Source: Curtobacterium sp. VKM Ac-1376 (GTDB taxonomy: Bacteria; Actinomycetota; Actinomycetes; Actinomycetales; Microbacteriaceae). Taken from it: a stretch of 64,000 nt of DNA. How positions within the stretch are numbered: the stretch's first letter is position 1; each line of letters begins with the position of its first letter. Below, piece by piece: positions 35,084 to 45,303 of the stretch. Where the stretch lies: contig NZ_JADKRV010000001.1 in the NCBI RefSeq assembly GCF_015351025.1, forward strand, positions 62,001-126,000, given 5' to 3'. Under the pieces are notes generated by a model that did no database searches, was not told where the DNA came from, and saw only the letters and a list, made by a program, of their open reading frames with translations. The translations under genes and the position numbers were made by a program.

Positions 35084-36439
35084 GTGAAGACGCGAAGACT
35101 GCAAGTCCGCACCATCGTCGGTGCCGTCGCCGTGGTCGCCCTCGCCGCACTGTCCCTGCAGGGATGTGCCGTGGTGAACGGCAGCGGCGACGACCCGAAC
35201 ACCCTCCGCGTGATGATGGGCGCGGACACCACCTACCCCAAGGAACGCAAACAGTGGCAGCGGGAGACCGCCGCCGAGTTCAAGCGCACCACCGGTGCCG
35301 ACATCCAGTGGGAGACCTACTCGTCCGCGCAGGAGGAGTTGACCGCGATCCAGACGAGCGTCATCTCCGGGCAGGGCCCCGACGTCTACGCGATCGGCAC
35401 GACGTTCACCCCGACCGCGTACGCCACCGGTGCCTTCGTCGAGATGGGCGCGAAGGAGTGGGACGCGATCGGCGGCAAGGACCAGTTCGACCCCGCGTCG
35501 TGCGGCATCTCCGGTCCGAGTGCGTCGAAGCAGATCGGGATCCCGTTCGCCAGCCGTCCGTTCGTGATGGCGGTGAACAAGGACCTGCTCGCGAAGGCCG
35601 GCATCACCGACATGCCCACGACGTGGGACGAGCTGACGGCCGACGCGAAGGCCACCACGGGTGACGGACGCCACGGCATGGCGATCGCCTACGCCGACGG
35701 CTTCGACCCCTGGAAGTTCGTGTGGGGGATGGCCCAGAACGCCGGCAACACGATCGTCGACGGCTCGAAGGCCGAGATCGACAGCGAGGCCGTCGAGAAC
35801 GCCTACCGCACCTACTTCGACTGGGTGACGAAGGACGGTGTCGTCGACCCGGCCGCGATCGGCTGGAACAACGCGCAGGCCCTCGCGCAGTTCACCGAGG
35901 GCAAGGCGGCGTTCTTCCCGATGACGACCACCACCGCCATCAACTCGTTCCAGGACACCAAGGTCGACGGCAAGTACGAGTTCGCCCTGCTGCCGACCGT
36001 CCCGCCGGGTGCGTCCGAGCGGCCGTCCGACGGCATCGAGGCCGCCAGCATCCTGTCCGGCGACAACTGGGTCGTCGCCGACTACGGCACGAAGCAGGAC
36101 CTGTCCTTCGCCTTCATCAAGCAGCTCAGCGCCCCGAAGGCCCAGCTCGAGTACTACGACCTGTTCGGGAACCTGCCGACCAACGCGTCGGCCGCCGCCG
36201 ACCTGGCGGCCGACAACCCGCAGCTCAAGCCGATCATCGACGCCGGCCGCCTGTCCAAGCCGACCGCGTTCACCGGCGCCTGGTCCGACATCCAGCTCGC
36301 CCTGGTCGACGTGGTCGTGCAGTCGATCCCGTCGCTGAAGTCCGGCGAGGTCACCGACGACCAGCTCCGCAAGCGACTGCAGGACGCCCAGAAGGACGCC
36401 CAGGCCACCCTCGATCGTCAGAAGAACGGAAGTCTGTGA
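35084..36439 (+). CDS. Sugar ABC transporter substrate-binding lipoprotein
   Basis: A 451-residue family 1 solute-binding protein. The signal peptide ends in LSLQGC with Cys28, so it is a lipoprotein. The mature part begins NTLRVMMGADTTYPKERKQW and continues with GQGPDVYAIGTTFTP. The GTG at 35084 is preceded by AGGAGG eight bases upstream. It is the first gene of the operon divergent from LacI. Given the catabolic genes that follow, a glucuronide or aldouronate oligosaccharide is the likeliest ligand. Confidence 0.92.
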   Translation: MKTRRLQVRTIVGAVAVVALAALSLQGCAVVNGSGDDPNTLRVMMGADTTYPKERKQWQRETAAEFKRTTGADIQWETYSSAQEELTAIQTSVISGQGPDVYAIGTTFTPTAYATGAFVEMGAKEWDAIGGKDQFDPASCGISGPSASKQIGIPFASRPFVMAVNKDLLAKAGITDMPTTWDELTADAKATTGDGRHGMAIAYADGFDPWKFVWGMAQNAGNTIVDGSKAEIDSEAVENAYRTYFDWVTKDGVVDPAAIGWNNAQALAQFTEGKAAFFPMTTTTAINSFQDTKVDGKYEFALLPTVPPGASERPSDGIEAASILSGDNWVVADYGTKQDLSFAFIKQLSAPKAQLEYYDLFGNLPTNASAAADLAADNPQLKPIIDAGRLSKPTAFTGAWSDIQLALVDVVVQSIPSLKSGEVTDDQLRKRLQDAQKDAQATLDRQKNGSL

Positions 36440-37461
36440 TGACCAGCACGCAGACCAGGCCCCGCACCGACGCGGCAGCGCCCCGGCCGGTCCGCCCGGC
36501 CGGCAAGACGCCCCTCTACAAACGCGAGCGCCCGCTGTGGATGCTCCTGCCCGGCGGGGTCCTCATGCTCGCCGTCATCGTGGTGCCGCTCCTGGTGGGG
36601 TTCTTCATCGCGATGCTCGACCTCGACCAGTACACGCTGCGCGAGTGGTTCAGCGCTCCGTTCGTCGGGTTCGCCAACTTCACCGAGGCGTTCACGAACT
36701 CGCCCCTGCTGCACTCCATCTGGATCTCGGTGTCCCTGTCGGTGCTCGTCACCGCGGTCACCGTGCCGATCGGGGTCGCCGCCGCGATCTCGACGCAGAA
36801 CCGGTTCCCCGGCCGCGGGCTCGTCCGGTCGATCTACCTCATCCCGTACGTGCTCCCCGCGTTCGTGGTCGGCACGTTCTTCCGCACGATGCTCCAGCCG
36901 CAGGGCGTGGTCAACTCGGTCCTGCACACCGACGTGCTGTGGCTGAACGGTTCGGCGTCGTACTGGGCGCTCGCCGGCGTGATGATCTGGACGAGCTGGC
37001 CGTTCGTCTACCTGCTGTCCCTGGCCGGACTGCAGGCCGTGGAGAACGAGGTGCACGAGGCAGCTGCCCTCGACGGGGTGACCTGGTGGGCGAAGCTGCG
37101 CTCCATCATCTTCCCGTACCTGCGCGGACCGCTCAGCCTCGCGGTGATCATCTCGATCCTGCACAACATCAACAACTTCACGCTGCCGTTCGTGCTGTTC
37201 GGCGTCCCGCTGCCGTCCAGCGTCGAGGTGATGCCCGTCCTGACGTACATCGCGAGCTTCCAGTCGTTCCGCTTCGGCCTGTCCGCGGCGATGGCGATCT
37301 GCTCACTCGTGATCGTCGCCATCCCGCTGTTCGTCTACCTGCGGGCGGTCAAGCTCGACACCGGTGACGACGCCGGCCCCAACCGGAAGCAGCGCCGCGC
37401 CGACCGCGCCACGCTCGCCGCCGCCCCGACCGCCGCCGACATCGACGGAGCACGCGCATGA
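36439..37461 (+). CDS. Sugar ABC transporter permease (MalF-like)
   Basis: A 340-residue permease subunit. About 35 hydrophilic residues are followed by six membrane segments (MLAVIVVPLLVGFFIAMLDL is the first). The EAA loop is ENEVHEAAALDGVTWWAKLRSIIFPYL. The C-terminal tail is basic, then Ala-rich. The ATG overlaps the stop of the binding protein (TGATG). Confidence 0.92.
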   Translation: MTSTQTRPRTDAAAPRPVRPAGKTPLYKRERPLWMLLPGGVLMLAVIVVPLLVGFFIAMLDLDQYTLREWFSAPFVGFANFTEAFTNSPLLHSIWISVSLSVLVTAVTVPIGVAAAISTQNRFPGRGLVRSIYLIPYVLPAFVVGTFFRTMLQPQGVVNSVLHTDVLWLNGSASYWALAGVMIWTSWPFVYLLSLAGLQAVENEVHEAAALDGVTWWAKLRSIIFPYLRGPLSLAVIISILHNINNFTLPFVLFGVPLPSSVEVMPVLTYIASFQSFRFGLSAAMAICSLVIVAIPLFVYLRAVKLDTGDDAGPNRKQRRADRATLAAAPTAADIDGARA

Positions 37462-38402
37462 CCGCCTTCACCACCACACGGACCCGCCCGACGGCGACCC
37501 TGACCGAGAGCATCACCGCGCCCGGTCGCCGCCACAAGCGTCCCTACGACACCGACGTCACCCGGCTCCTGCCCCGCTGGCTGCTCATCGTGGTGATCGC
37601 CGTGATCATCGCGTTCATCGCCGTGCCGGTGCTCTACATCCTGTTCGGCTCGGTGAACTCCGACGTCGCGGTCGCCCGCGGCGAGTACTTCCCGTCCGAG
37701 TTCACGCTGTCGAACTACGTCGAGATCTGGTCCACCGTCGCCCTCGGCGAGGGGCTGGTGAACTCGATGCTCACCGCCGGTGCCGTCGCCGTCGCGAGTG
37801 CCGCGCTCGCCGTGTCCACGGCCTACGTGCTCGTCCGGTTCCGGTTCCTCGGGCGGCTGACCATCCTGCGTGGGCTCCTCGCCCTGCAGTCGATCCCCGG
37901 CACGCTCCTGCTCCTGCCGGTCTTCGTGGTGTTCTCGAACATCGCCAGCGCCACCGGCGTGCAGATCATCGGCACCCGCTGGGGCCTGTTCGTCACCTAC
38001 CTGACCTTCGCCCTGCCGTTCTCGACATGGGTGATGGTCACCTACCTGCGCGGCCTGCCGAAGGAACTCGAGGAAGCGGCGCGCATCGACGGCGCCAGCT
38101 CGACGAAGATCCTGACGAAGATCGTGCTCCCGCTGTCGTGGCCCGGCATCGTCGTGTCCGCGATCTTCGCCTTCCTGCTCGGCTGGAACGACGTCCTGTT
38201 CTCCACGATCATGACGACCCCGAACACCCGGACGGTCGCCGTGGTCCTGCAGGTGCTCGGCACCACCCAGGAGGGCGGCGCGGTCCCGATCTACGGCCAG
38301 ATGATGGCCGCCTCGATCGTCTGCGCGGTCCCCGTCGTCGCCCTGTACCTGATCTTCCAGCGCTACCTGGTCGGCGGGCTCACCGCCGGCTCCGTCAAGT
38401 AG
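37458..38402 (+). CDS. Sugar ABC transporter permease (MalG-like)
   Basis: A 314-residue permease subunit with six membrane segments. The EAA loop is PKELEEAARIDGASSTKILTKIVLPLSWPG, and the usual C-terminal FQRYLVGGLTAGSVK is present. The start overlaps the previous stop by four bases (ATGA). As with the first importer, no ATPase is encoded, so a shared ATPase from elsewhere is expected. Confidence 0.92.
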   Translation: MTAFTTTRTRPTATLTESITAPGRRHKRPYDTDVTRLLPRWLLIVVIAVIIAFIAVPVLYILFGSVNSDVAVARGEYFPSEFTLSNYVEIWSTVALGEGLVNSMLTAGAVAVASAALAVSTAYVLVRFRFLGRLTILRGLLALQSIPGTLLLLPVFVVFSNIASATGVQIIGTRWGLFVTYLTFALPFSTWVMVTYLRGLPKELEEAARIDGASSTKILTKIVLPLSWPGIVVSAIFAFLLGWNDVLFSTIMTTPNTRTVAVVLQVLGTTQEGGAVPIYGQMMAASIVCAVPVVALYLIFQRYLVGGLTAGSVK

Positions 38403-38408
38403 CGCTGT

Positions 38409-38469
38409 GCAGTCTGCCGACTTGTCCACAGACTGCCTGGAGGCGCGGTGCCAGCCCGCCCCGCGCCTC
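38409..38469. repeat. Intra-operon palindromes, including a family A relative
   Basis: GCAGTCTG (38409-38416) pairs with CAGACTGC (38429-38436). Immediately after, GAGGCGCGG (38440-38448) pairs with CCGCGCCTC (38461-38469), matching the family A core. They fill the only long gap of the glucuronate operon and may lower expression of the enzymes relative to the importer, or mark an mRNA processing point. Confidence 0.6.
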
Positions 38470-38558
38470 TCCCCACCGGCACGGCCGGTCCGCCGCTGGC
38501 GCGTCGCACCGGAACCGGCTGCGGGGCCCCGGCTGCTCCACCTCATGAAGGGAATGCA

Positions 38559-39395
38559 ATGACCCAGCCCAGTTGGGAACTCTCCGGTTTCGGCGACGAG
38601 ATCGACGCCGACCCGGTCGTCCAGGTCGCGGTCCTCCAGGCGCTCGGCGCGAGCGCCATCGAGGTCCGCAGTGCCTGGGGCGTCAACGTCGTCGACCTCG
38701 ACGAGGACCAGCTCGCCGGACTCCACCGGCTGCTCGAGGAGCGCGGACAGACCGTGTCCGCGATCGCCTCGCCGATCGGCAAGGTGCCCGTCGACGAGCC
38801 CGTCGAGCACGAGGTGTCGCGGCTCGCCCGTGCGATCGCCGCCGCGCACGCCCTCGGCACCACGAACATCCGGATCTTCTCGTTCTACTTCGAGGGCCGC
38901 ACGCCCGACGACGTCCGCGACGACGTCCTCGTCCGGATGCGGGCGCTGGCCGACCTCGCCGAGCGCGAAGGGGTGACCCTGCTGCACGAGAACGAGAAGG
39001 ACATCTACGGTGACGTCCCCGCGCGGGTGCTCGACATCGTCGAGAGCGTCGGTTCGTCCGCGCTCCGCCTGGCCTGGGACAACGCGAACTACGTCCAGTG
39101 CGGCGTCCGGCCCTTCACGGACGGCTGGGAGCAGCTCGCCCCCTACGTCGACTACCTGCAGGTCAAGGACGCCCTGGCCGCCGACTCGTCTGTGGTGCCG
39201 GCGGGCGAGGGTGACGGCGAACTGCTCCAGACCCTCACCGCGCTCCGTGACGCCGGCTACTCCGGGTACGCCTCGCTCGAGCCGCACCTCAGCGACTTCA
39301 CCTCCCTCGGCGGGTTCTCCGGCCCCGCGGCCTTCGGTCGCGCCGGCCGGGCCTTCCGCACCCTCACCGACCAGATCGGAGTCACCCTGCGATGA
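38559..39395 (+). CDS. TIM-barrel sugar phosphate isomerase/epimerase-like protein
   Basis: A 278-residue xylose-isomerase-like TIM barrel. GFGDEIDADPVVQVAVLQALGASAIEVRS opens the barrel; TLLHENEKDIYGD, LAWDNANYVQCGVRPF, YLQVKDAL and YASLEPHL carry the expected metal-site acids and His. GAAGGGA precedes the ATG. It is translationally coupled to the next oxidoreductase. The exact sugar is unknown; known members include tagatose/psicose epimerases and keto-glycoside-processing enzymes. Confidence 0.87.
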   Translation: MTQPSWELSGFGDEIDADPVVQVAVLQALGASAIEVRSAWGVNVVDLDEDQLAGLHRLLEERGQTVSAIASPIGKVPVDEPVEHEVSRLARAIAAAHALGTTNIRIFSFYFEGRTPDDVRDDVLVRMRALADLAEREGVTLLHENEKDIYGDVPARVLDIVESVGSSALRLAWDNANYVQCGVRPFTDGWEQLAPYVDYLQVKDALAADSSVVPAGEGDGELLQTLTALRDAGYSGYASLEPHLSDFTSLGGFSGPAAFGRAGRAFRTLTDQIGVTLR

Positions 39396-40660
39396 CCGAA
39401 CCCACCAACCCGCTCCGCCTGGCCGTCGTCGGCGCCGGCGTCATCGGACGCCACCACGCCACCGTCGCGGTGCACCACCCCGACCTGCAGGTCGTCGCCC
39501 TCGTCGACGCCGTGCCCGAAGCCGCCACAGGCGCGGCGGACGCGATCGAGGCGATGGGCGTCGACCGTCCGATCACGACGTCCACCATCGAGGAAGCGAT
39601 CGAACAGACCGACATCGACGTCGTCGCCATCTGCTCGCCCTCGGGCATGCACGTGCAGCTGGCCGAGGCCGCGCTGGCCGCCGGCAAGCACGTCGTCATC
39701 GAGAAGCCGCTCGACACCACGATGCCCCGGGCCCGGCAGATCGCAGCGCTCGCCGCAGCCGCTCGCGATCGTGGGCTCGTCACGAGCGTCATCAGCCAGC
39801 ACCGCTTCGACCCGGCGTCGGCAGCCGTCGCCCGGGCCGCGCACGACGGCGGGTTCGGCACCGTGACCTCGGGGCTCGCGAGCGTCGCCTGGTACCGGTC
39901 GCAGGGGTACTACGACTCCGGTGACTGGCGCGGCACCTGGGCGCTCGACGGCGGCGGTGCGGTGATGAACCAGGGCGTGCACACCGTCGACCTCCTCGTC
40001 TGGGCGCTCGGTCGTCCGGTCGAGATCTCCGCGCAGACCGGCCTGCTCGCCCACGACCGCATCGAGGTCGAGGACACCGCCGTCGCCACCGTCCGGTTCG
40101 CCGGCGGGGCGCTCGGCGTCATCCACTGCACGACCGCCGCGTACCCGGGCCTCTCCGCGCGCTACGCCGTGTACGGCACGCACGGATCCGCGATCGTCGA
40201 CGACGACCGGCTCGCCTACTTCCACATCGCGCCGGACAACGCGACGCTCGAATCCGCCGCGACGACGTCCAACGCGACCGCGGTCGCCGGTGCCGTCGAC
40301 CAGAAGGACCGGGCCGTCCCACCCGAGCACGTCGTCGGCGGCCCGGCCGAACCCGATCACTTCGCCGCGGGGCACGCTCGGCAGTACACCGACATCGTCG
40401 GCGCGATCCGGCAGGGCCGCGAACCCGGCGTCACGGTCGACGCCGCCCTGGTGTCGCTCGCCACCGTCCGCGGGCTCTACGTCAGCGCGACGCTCGGGCA
40501 ACCCGTCCGCATCGACGACGTGATCGACGGCAAGTACGACGACGTGGTGCCGGTCGTCGGCGGGGCTGATCGAGGGCAAGGCAGCGCCGACCCAGCCGAC
40601 GTGGTGCCGGTCGTCGGCACACCCGCCACCGCCAGCGCGACCGAAGGAGCCACCCGATGA
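39392..40660 (+). CDS. Gfo/Idh/MocA family oxidoreductase
   Basis: A 422-residue NAD(P)-dependent oxidoreductase: LAVVGAGVIGRHHATVAV, GKHVVIEKPLD with the catalytic Lys, and GGGAVMNQGVHTVDLLVWALG. The C-terminal about 40 residues contain two copies of DVVPVVG and are low-complexity, probably disordered. ATGA overlaps on both sides bind it to the flanking TIM-barrel genes. The substrate is open; it may oxidise a glucuronide or act on a side chain of the imported sugar. Confidence 0.92.
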   Translation: MTEPTNPLRLAVVGAGVIGRHHATVAVHHPDLQVVALVDAVPEAATGAADAIEAMGVDRPITTSTIEEAIEQTDIDVVAICSPSGMHVQLAEAALAAGKHVVIEKPLDTTMPRARQIAALAAAARDRGLVTSVISQHRFDPASAAVARAAHDGGFGTVTSGLASVAWYRSQGYYDSGDWRGTWALDGGGAVMNQGVHTVDLLVWALGRPVEISAQTGLLAHDRIEVEDTAVATVRFAGGALGVIHCTTAAYPGLSARYAVYGTHGSAIVDDDRLAYFHIAPDNATLESAATTSNATAVAGAVDQKDRAVPPEHVVGGPAEPDHFAAGHARQYTDIVGAIRQGREPGVTVDAALVSLATVRGLYVSATLGQPVRIDDVIDGKYDDVVPVVGGADRGQGSADPADVVPVVGTPATASATEGATR

Positions 40661-41544
40661 AGTTCTCCGTGTTCACCGCCTCCACCCCCGACTGGACCCC
40701 GTCCGAAGCCGCCGAGACCCTGGCCGCGCAGGGCTGGGACGGCATCGAGTGGCGCATCGTCGACGACCGCCCGGCCGACGGCGCCGAGGTCCCCGCCGAG
40801 CGGTCGTTCTGGGCGGGCAACAACTCGACGTGGCAGTACACCGGCATCCGTGACCGGGTCGGCGAAGTCGCCCGGGTCACCGACGCCGCCGGGCTCGAGT
40901 ACTCGGGCATCGGCGGCTACCAGCCGGCCGCCGACCACGACGGCGTCGACACGATGCTGCGCGTGACGAGCGAACTCGGCGCCCGGCAGGTCCGCGTCAC
41001 GATGCCGCACTACCGGGCCGAGAAGGAACGCACCGGCGAGACCTACCCCCAGCTCTTCGACCGCACCCGCGCCGACCTCGAGTGGGCGGCGGACCGCGCT
41101 GCCGAACTCGGCGTCAAGGTGTTGGTCGAGCTGCACCACATGACGATCACGCCGTCGGCCTCCGCGGCACTGCGGCTGATCGACGGTCTCGATCCCGCAC
41201 ACGTCGGGGTCATCCACGACCTCGGCAACCTCGTGATCGAGGGGTACGAGGACCACCTCGCCGCGTTCGAGCTGCTCGGGCCGTACCTGGCGCACGCCCA
41301 CGTGAAGAACGCCCGCTGGGTCGACACCGGCGACACCCGTGCCGACGGTAGTTCGATCTGGCAGCACGAGTGGGCACCCCTGCGCACCGGCCAGGCGTCG
41401 GTCTCCGAGTACCTCGACGCGCTCCGCCAGGTGGGCTACGACGGATGGGTCACGATCGAGGACTTCTCCACCGACCTGCCGCTCGAAGCCCGCACCGCCG
41501 ACAACCTGGCGTACCTGCGGTCCCTCGTGCCGGTGTCGGCATGA
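40657..41544 (+). CDS. TIM-barrel sugar phosphate isomerase/epimerase-like protein
   Basis: A 295-residue protein of the same superfamily as the gene at 38559 but clearly divergent ([33 protein letters not shown] at the start without a gap). Metal-site candidates: [33 protein letters not shown] and VTIEDFS. The ATG overlaps the oxidoreductase stop. Having two unlike barrels around one Gfo/Idh gene is a notable arrangement. Confidence 0.87.
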   Translation: MKFSVFTASTPDWTPSEAAETLAAQGWDGIEWRIVDDRPADGAEVPAERSFWAGNNSTWQYTGIRDRVGEVARVTDAAGLEYSGIGGYQPAADHDGVDTMLRVTSELGARQVRVTMPHYRAEKERTGETYPQLFDRTRADLEWAADRAAELGVKVLVELHHMTITPSASAALRLIDGLDPAHVGVIHDLGNLVIEGYEDHLAAFELLGPYLAHAHVKNARWVDTGDTRADGSSIWQHEWAPLRTGQASVSEYLDALRQVGYDGWVTIEDFSTDLPLEARTADNLAYLRSLVPVSA

Positions 41545-42824
41545 CCGATCGCCGACCGGGCATCGTCCACCTGGGGGTGGGCGCGTTCGCGCGCGCCCAC
41601 CTCGCCTGGTACACGGCCCACACCACGGGGGAGCCGTGGGGCATCACCGCCTTCACCGGGCGCTCGCCCGCGGCGGCGGACGCCCTCACCGCACAGGACT
41701 GCCGGTACACGCTGGTCACGCGCGCTGCGTCCGGCGACGACGCCGAGGTGGTCGACACGATCGTGGCCGCCCACCCGGGCAGCGACGACACGGCCTGGAG
41801 GCACGCGGTCGCGTCGCCTGCGACGACCATCGTCACGCTGACGGTCACCGAGCAGGGCTACCGGCCCGGTTCCGACGTCCCGGCCCGGTTGGTCGCGGGG
41901 CTCGACGCCCGGCGTGCCGCCGGGTCCGGGCGCATCGCACTGGTCAGCTTGGACAACCTGACGCACAACGGGGCGGTCCTGCGCGACGCCGTGCTCGACG
42001 CCGTCACCGACGACGCCCTGCACGACTGGATCGAGGCGAACGTCACGTTCCCGAGCTCGATGGTCGACCGGATCACCCCGGCCACCACCGACGACGACGT
42101 CGCGCGCCTGTCGGAACTGCCGGGTGCGCTCGCCGGAGACCGGGTCCCGGTCGTCACCGAGCCGTTCGCGGAGTGGGTGCTCGAGGACGCCTTCGACGGG
42201 ATCGACCGACCCGCGTGGGAGACCGCCGGGGTGCGCATCGTCGACGAGGTCACCCCGTACGAGCAGCGGAAGCTCTGGCTGCTGAACGGCTCGCACTCGC
42301 TCCTCGCCTACCTTGGGTTGCAGCTCGGGCACGACACCGTGGCCGAGGCTTTGGACGACCCGGTCTGCCGTACCGCGGTCGAGCAGCTCTGGGACGAAGC
42401 CGCGCTCGAGCTCCCGCTGCCCGAGGCCGAGGTCACCGACGCCCGAGCGGCCCTGGTCGAGCGGTTCGCCAACCCGCGCATCCGGCACACCCCGCGGCAG
42501 ATCGCGTCCGGCGGTTCGCAGAAGCTGCCCGTCCGCGTCGTCGACGTCGTGCGGCACCGGCTCACCCGCGACCCCTCGGCCGGCATCGGCACCGGAGCGG
42601 CCACCGCCCTCGCCGCGTGGTGGTTGCACGTCACCGAGCAACCCGAGCTGGTGGACGACCCCGGTGCCCCCGGGCCAGACTCGGACGTGCACGACGTCCT
42701 GGCCGTCATCGCCCCCGAACTCGACACGACCCCCGTGGTCGCCGCCGTGACGGCGGCGGCCGACCGCATCCGCACCGCCGCGGCACGCGCCCGCGAACGC
42801 TCCAACGGAGGAGTCCACGCATGA
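41541..42824 (+). CDS. uxuB: Fructuronate reductase (mannitol dehydrogenase family)
   Basis: A 427-residue NAD-dependent long-chain dehydrogenase. The N-terminal site is [19 protein letters not shown]. The C-terminal catalytic region is [23 protein letters not shown], with the conserved Lys and the Asn/His pair. The family contains mannitol dehydrogenase and the mannonate and altronate oxidoreductases. UxaC and ManD at the same locus favour reduction of fructuronate to D-mannonate. Start and stop overlap both neighbours. Confidence 0.88.
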   Translation: MTDRRPGIVHLGVGAFARAHLAWYTAHTTGEPWGITAFTGRSPAAADALTAQDCRYTLVTRAASGDDAEVVDTIVAAHPGSDDTAWRHAVASPATTIVTLTVTEQGYRPGSDVPARLVAGLDARRAAGSGRIALVSLDNLTHNGAVLRDAVLDAVTDDALHDWIEANVTFPSSMVDRITPATTDDDVARLSELPGALAGDRVPVVTEPFAEWVLEDAFDGIDRPAWETAGVRIVDEVTPYEQRKLWLLNGSHSLLAYLGLQLGHDTVAEALDDPVCRTAVEQLWDEAALELPLPEAEVTDARAALVERFANPRIRHTPRQIASGGSQKLPVRVVDVVRHRLTRDPSAGIGTGAATALAAWWLHVTEQPELVDDPGAPGPDSDVHDVLAVIAPELDTTPVVAAVTAAADRIRTAAARARERSNGGVHA

Positions 42825-44173
42825 CCGACACGAACACCACGAACCCCGCGGCCCCGGTCCCCGGTGCCACCGACAGCGGACCGGCCGAGACCACCGCCGG
42901 CCGTCCGGACACCTGGGCCTCGGCGGACCGCGGGCAGCTGATCGAGCGGGCCGAGGTCATCGTGACCAGCCCGAACCGGAACTTCGTGACGCTCAAGCTC
43001 ACCACGGCCGACGGCGTCACCGGGCTCGGCGACGCCACCCTGAACGGCCGTGAGCTCGCGGTCTCCGCGTACCTGTCCGAGCACGTCGTCCCGCTGCTCG
43101 TCGGCCGTGACGCCAGCCGCATCGAGGACGCCTGGCAGTTCCTGTACCGGTCGTCGTACTGGCGCCGTGGTCCGGTCACGATGGCCTCGATCGCCGCCGT
43201 CGACATGGCCCTCTGGGACATCAAGGCCAAGGTCGCCGGGATGCCGCTCTACCAGCTGCTCGGCGGGGCCTCCCGGACCGGACTCATGGCGTACGGGCAC
43301 GCCTCCGGCAAGGAGCTGCCCGAGCTGTTCGACTCGATCCGCGAGCACCAGGAGGAGGGCTACCGCTCCATCCGCGTGCAGACCGGTGTGCCTGGCCTCG
43401 AGTCCATCTACGGCATCGCGTCGAACAAGACCACCGAGGGCAACGCCGGTGTCCGCTACGACTTCGAGCCCGCACAGCGCGGCGCCCACCCTGCGATGGA
43501 GGACTGGGACACCCGCGCGTACCTGCGCCACCTGCCCACCGTGTTCGAAGCCGTCCGCAACGAGTTCGGCCCCGAACTGCCCCTGCTGCACGACGGCCAC
43601 CACCGGATGACGCCGCTGCAGGCCGCCAAGCTCGGCAAGTCGCTCGAGCCGTACGACCTGTTCTGGCTCGAGGACTGCACCCCCGCCGAGAACCAGGAGG
43701 CCCTGAAGCTCGTCCGGCAGCACACCACGACGCCGCTCGCGATCGGCGAGGTGTTCAACACCATCTGGGACTTCAAGGACATCATCCGCGACCAGCTCAT
43801 CGACTACGTCCGCGGTGCCGTCACGCACATGGGCGGCATCACCCCGCTGAAGAAGACGATGGACTACGCCGCGATGTACCAGGTCAAGTCCGGGTTCCAC
43901 GGGCCGACCGACATCTCCCCGGTGGGGCTCGCGGCCCAGATGCACCTCGGGCTCGCGATCCACAACTTCGGCATCCAGGAGTACATGCAGCACGGCCCGC
44001 AGACGAACCAGGTGTTCCACCAGACGTTCACCTTCACCGACGGCTACCTGCACCCGGGCGACGAGCCCGGCCTCGGGGTCAGCCTCGACGTCGACGAGGC
44101 GGGGAAGTACCCCTACGAGCAGGCCTACCTGCCGTTCAACCGCCTGGCCGACGGCACCGTCCACGACTGGTAG
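42821..44173 (+). CDS. manD: D-mannonate dehydratase, enolase superfamily (ManD/RspA type)
   Basis: A 450-residue Mg-dependent enzyme removing water from D-mannonate to give 2-keto-3-deoxygluconate. Superfamily features: an N-terminal capping domain ([16 protein letters not shown]), then [24 protein letters not shown] and AIGEVFN (the three metal acids), and [13 protein letters not shown]. About 40 extra residues at the N-terminus make it longer than typical RspA proteins (near 400). It is the last gene of the operon. It is unrelated to the metal-dependent UxuA family. Confidence 0.9.
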   Translation: MTDTNTTNPAAPVPGATDSGPAETTAGRPDTWASADRGQLIERAEVIVTSPNRNFVTLKLTTADGVTGLGDATLNGRELAVSAYLSEHVVPLLVGRDASRIEDAWQFLYRSSYWRRGPVTMASIAAVDMALWDIKAKVAGMPLYQLLGGASRTGLMAYGHASGKELPELFDSIREHQEEGYRSIRVQTGVPGLESIYGIASNKTTEGNAGVRYDFEPAQRGAHPAMEDWDTRAYLRHLPTVFEAVRNEFGPELPLLHDGHHRMTPLQAAKLGKSLEPYDLFWLEDCTPAENQEALKLVRQHTTTPLAIGEVFNTIWDFKDIIRDQLIDYVRGAVTHMGGITPLKKTMDYAAMYQVKSGFHGPTDISPVGLAAQMHLGLAIHNFGIQEYMQHGPQTNQVFHQTFTFTDGYLHPGDEPGLGVSLDVDEAGKYPYEQAYLPFNRLADGTVHDW

Positions 44174-44225
44174 TGGCGGGCAGGGTCGTCCGGCGGGCAG
44201 GGTGTTGAGCGGGCACAGTGGTGGC

Positions 44226-45128
44226 ATGGAGTTCGCGGACGTCGCCAGGGAGCTGCTGCTCGTCGCGCCGCAGGACTTCGTCGCCGAGCGCACCGCACGA
44301 CAGCGGGCTGCGCGGAAGGATGACCGCGACCTCGCCGCGGCGATCGGGAAGCTCCGGAAGCCTGCCCCGGCCGCCTGGGTGATCGACCTGCTCGCGCACG
44401 ACGGTGCCATGGACGAGGCCGTCGACCTCGGGCCGGCGCTCCGGAAGGCCCAGGCCGATGCCGACCCGGACGAGATCCGGAGGCTCCGGCGGCAGCGCTC
44501 CGGCGTGGTCGACGCGCTCGCCCAGGCCGGTGCCGACCTGGCCTCCGACGCCGGGCACCCGGTCACCCCGGCGGTGCTCGAGCAGGTCCGCGCGACGATC
44601 GAGGCGGCGATGGCCGACCCCCACGCCGGCGCTGCCGTCCGGTCGGGCCTGCTCGTGACGGCGCTCGAGAGCGTGGGGTTCGACGAGGTCGACCTGGACG
44701 GGGCGCTCGCGGATCCGGACGCGGTGCCGGACGCTTGGTCCGGCAGCGATGCCCCACCCATCCCCATCTCGCAGGCGAGGGGTGCGCGGAAGGCGAGTCG
44801 TGCCTCCAGGCCCGCGCAGCGCGACCACGTGGAGCCCAAACCGGAACCGGAACCGGAGCGTGATCCGGCTGCCGGCCGGAGGGCCGCGCGTCAGGCGGAG
44901 ACGGTCGCGCGTACCGAGTCGCGCGAGGCGGATGCCGCACTCGACACCGCGGAGGCCGACCTGACGGCCGCCGAGGACCGGAAAGCGGACGTGCAACGGG
45001 AGCTCGAGCGGGCTGAAGCCGAGATCAGCCGCCTCGAAGGGCTCCGGGACGAGGCGGAGACCGCGAGTGACCGCGCCCGCGAGGTCCTGGCTGCGGCCCA
45101 GCGGCACCGGCGTGAGCTCGGACGCTGA
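44226..45128 (+). CDS. Hypothetical coiled-coil protein
   Basis: A 300-residue, Ala/Arg/Glu-rich soluble protein with no signal peptide. Residues 1-170 are helical (MEFADVARELLLVAPQDFVAERTARQRAARKDD). A Pro/Glu linker (EPKPEPEPERDP) follows near residue 210, and the last 90 residues are a long predicted coiled coil (AEDRKADVQRELERAEAEISRLEGLRDE). Similar proteins of unknown role occur in actinobacteria. It is probably independent of the operon before it. Confidence 0.7.
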   Translation: MEFADVARELLLVAPQDFVAERTARQRAARKDDRDLAAAIGKLRKPAPAAWVIDLLAHDGAMDEAVDLGPALRKAQADADPDEIRRLRRQRSGVVDALAQAGADLASDAGHPVTPAVLEQVRATIEAAMADPHAGAAVRSGLLVTALESVGFDEVDLDGALADPDAVPDAWSGSDAPPIPISQARGARKASRASRPAQRDHVEPKPEPEPERDPAAGRRAARQAETVARTESREADAALDTAEADLTAAEDRKADVQRELERAEAEISRLEGLRDEAETASDRAREVLAAAQRHRRELGR

Positions 45129-45148
45129 GCGGGGCGAGCAGAAGCGTC

Positions 45149-45177
45149 GCGACACGCCCGAACGGGGCTGCTAGACT
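45149..45177 (+). promoter_or_regulatory. Probable promoter of rplY
   Basis: TAGACT at 45172-45177 is a good actinobacterial -10; GCGACA at 45149-45154 gives a partial -35 with a 17-base spacer. It implies an mRNA leader of about 160 bases before rplY. Confidence 0.5.
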
Positions 45178-45303
45178 CGGTCCCTGACTTCGGCGAGGGC
45201 TGCGCACGCGCGGCCGTGATCGACGCGGTGGGATACCCGGCAAGACTCTGGGATCGTTCCTCACGCGTGCACGCGTTCGAGTTGCAACACCACAGACCCC
45301 CAC

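Noticed and set aside
38422..38430. TTGTCCACA, a perfect match to an actinobacterial DnaA box.
   Set aside because: It is a single box in a small intra-operon gap, without clustered boxes, dnaA, dnaN or an AT-rich element. It does not support a replication origin.
42821..44173. ManD gene considered as a starvation-sensing regulator (RspA).
   Set aside because: The metal-binding acids and the operon with uxaC and uxuB support D-mannonate dehydratase; the RspA name is historical.
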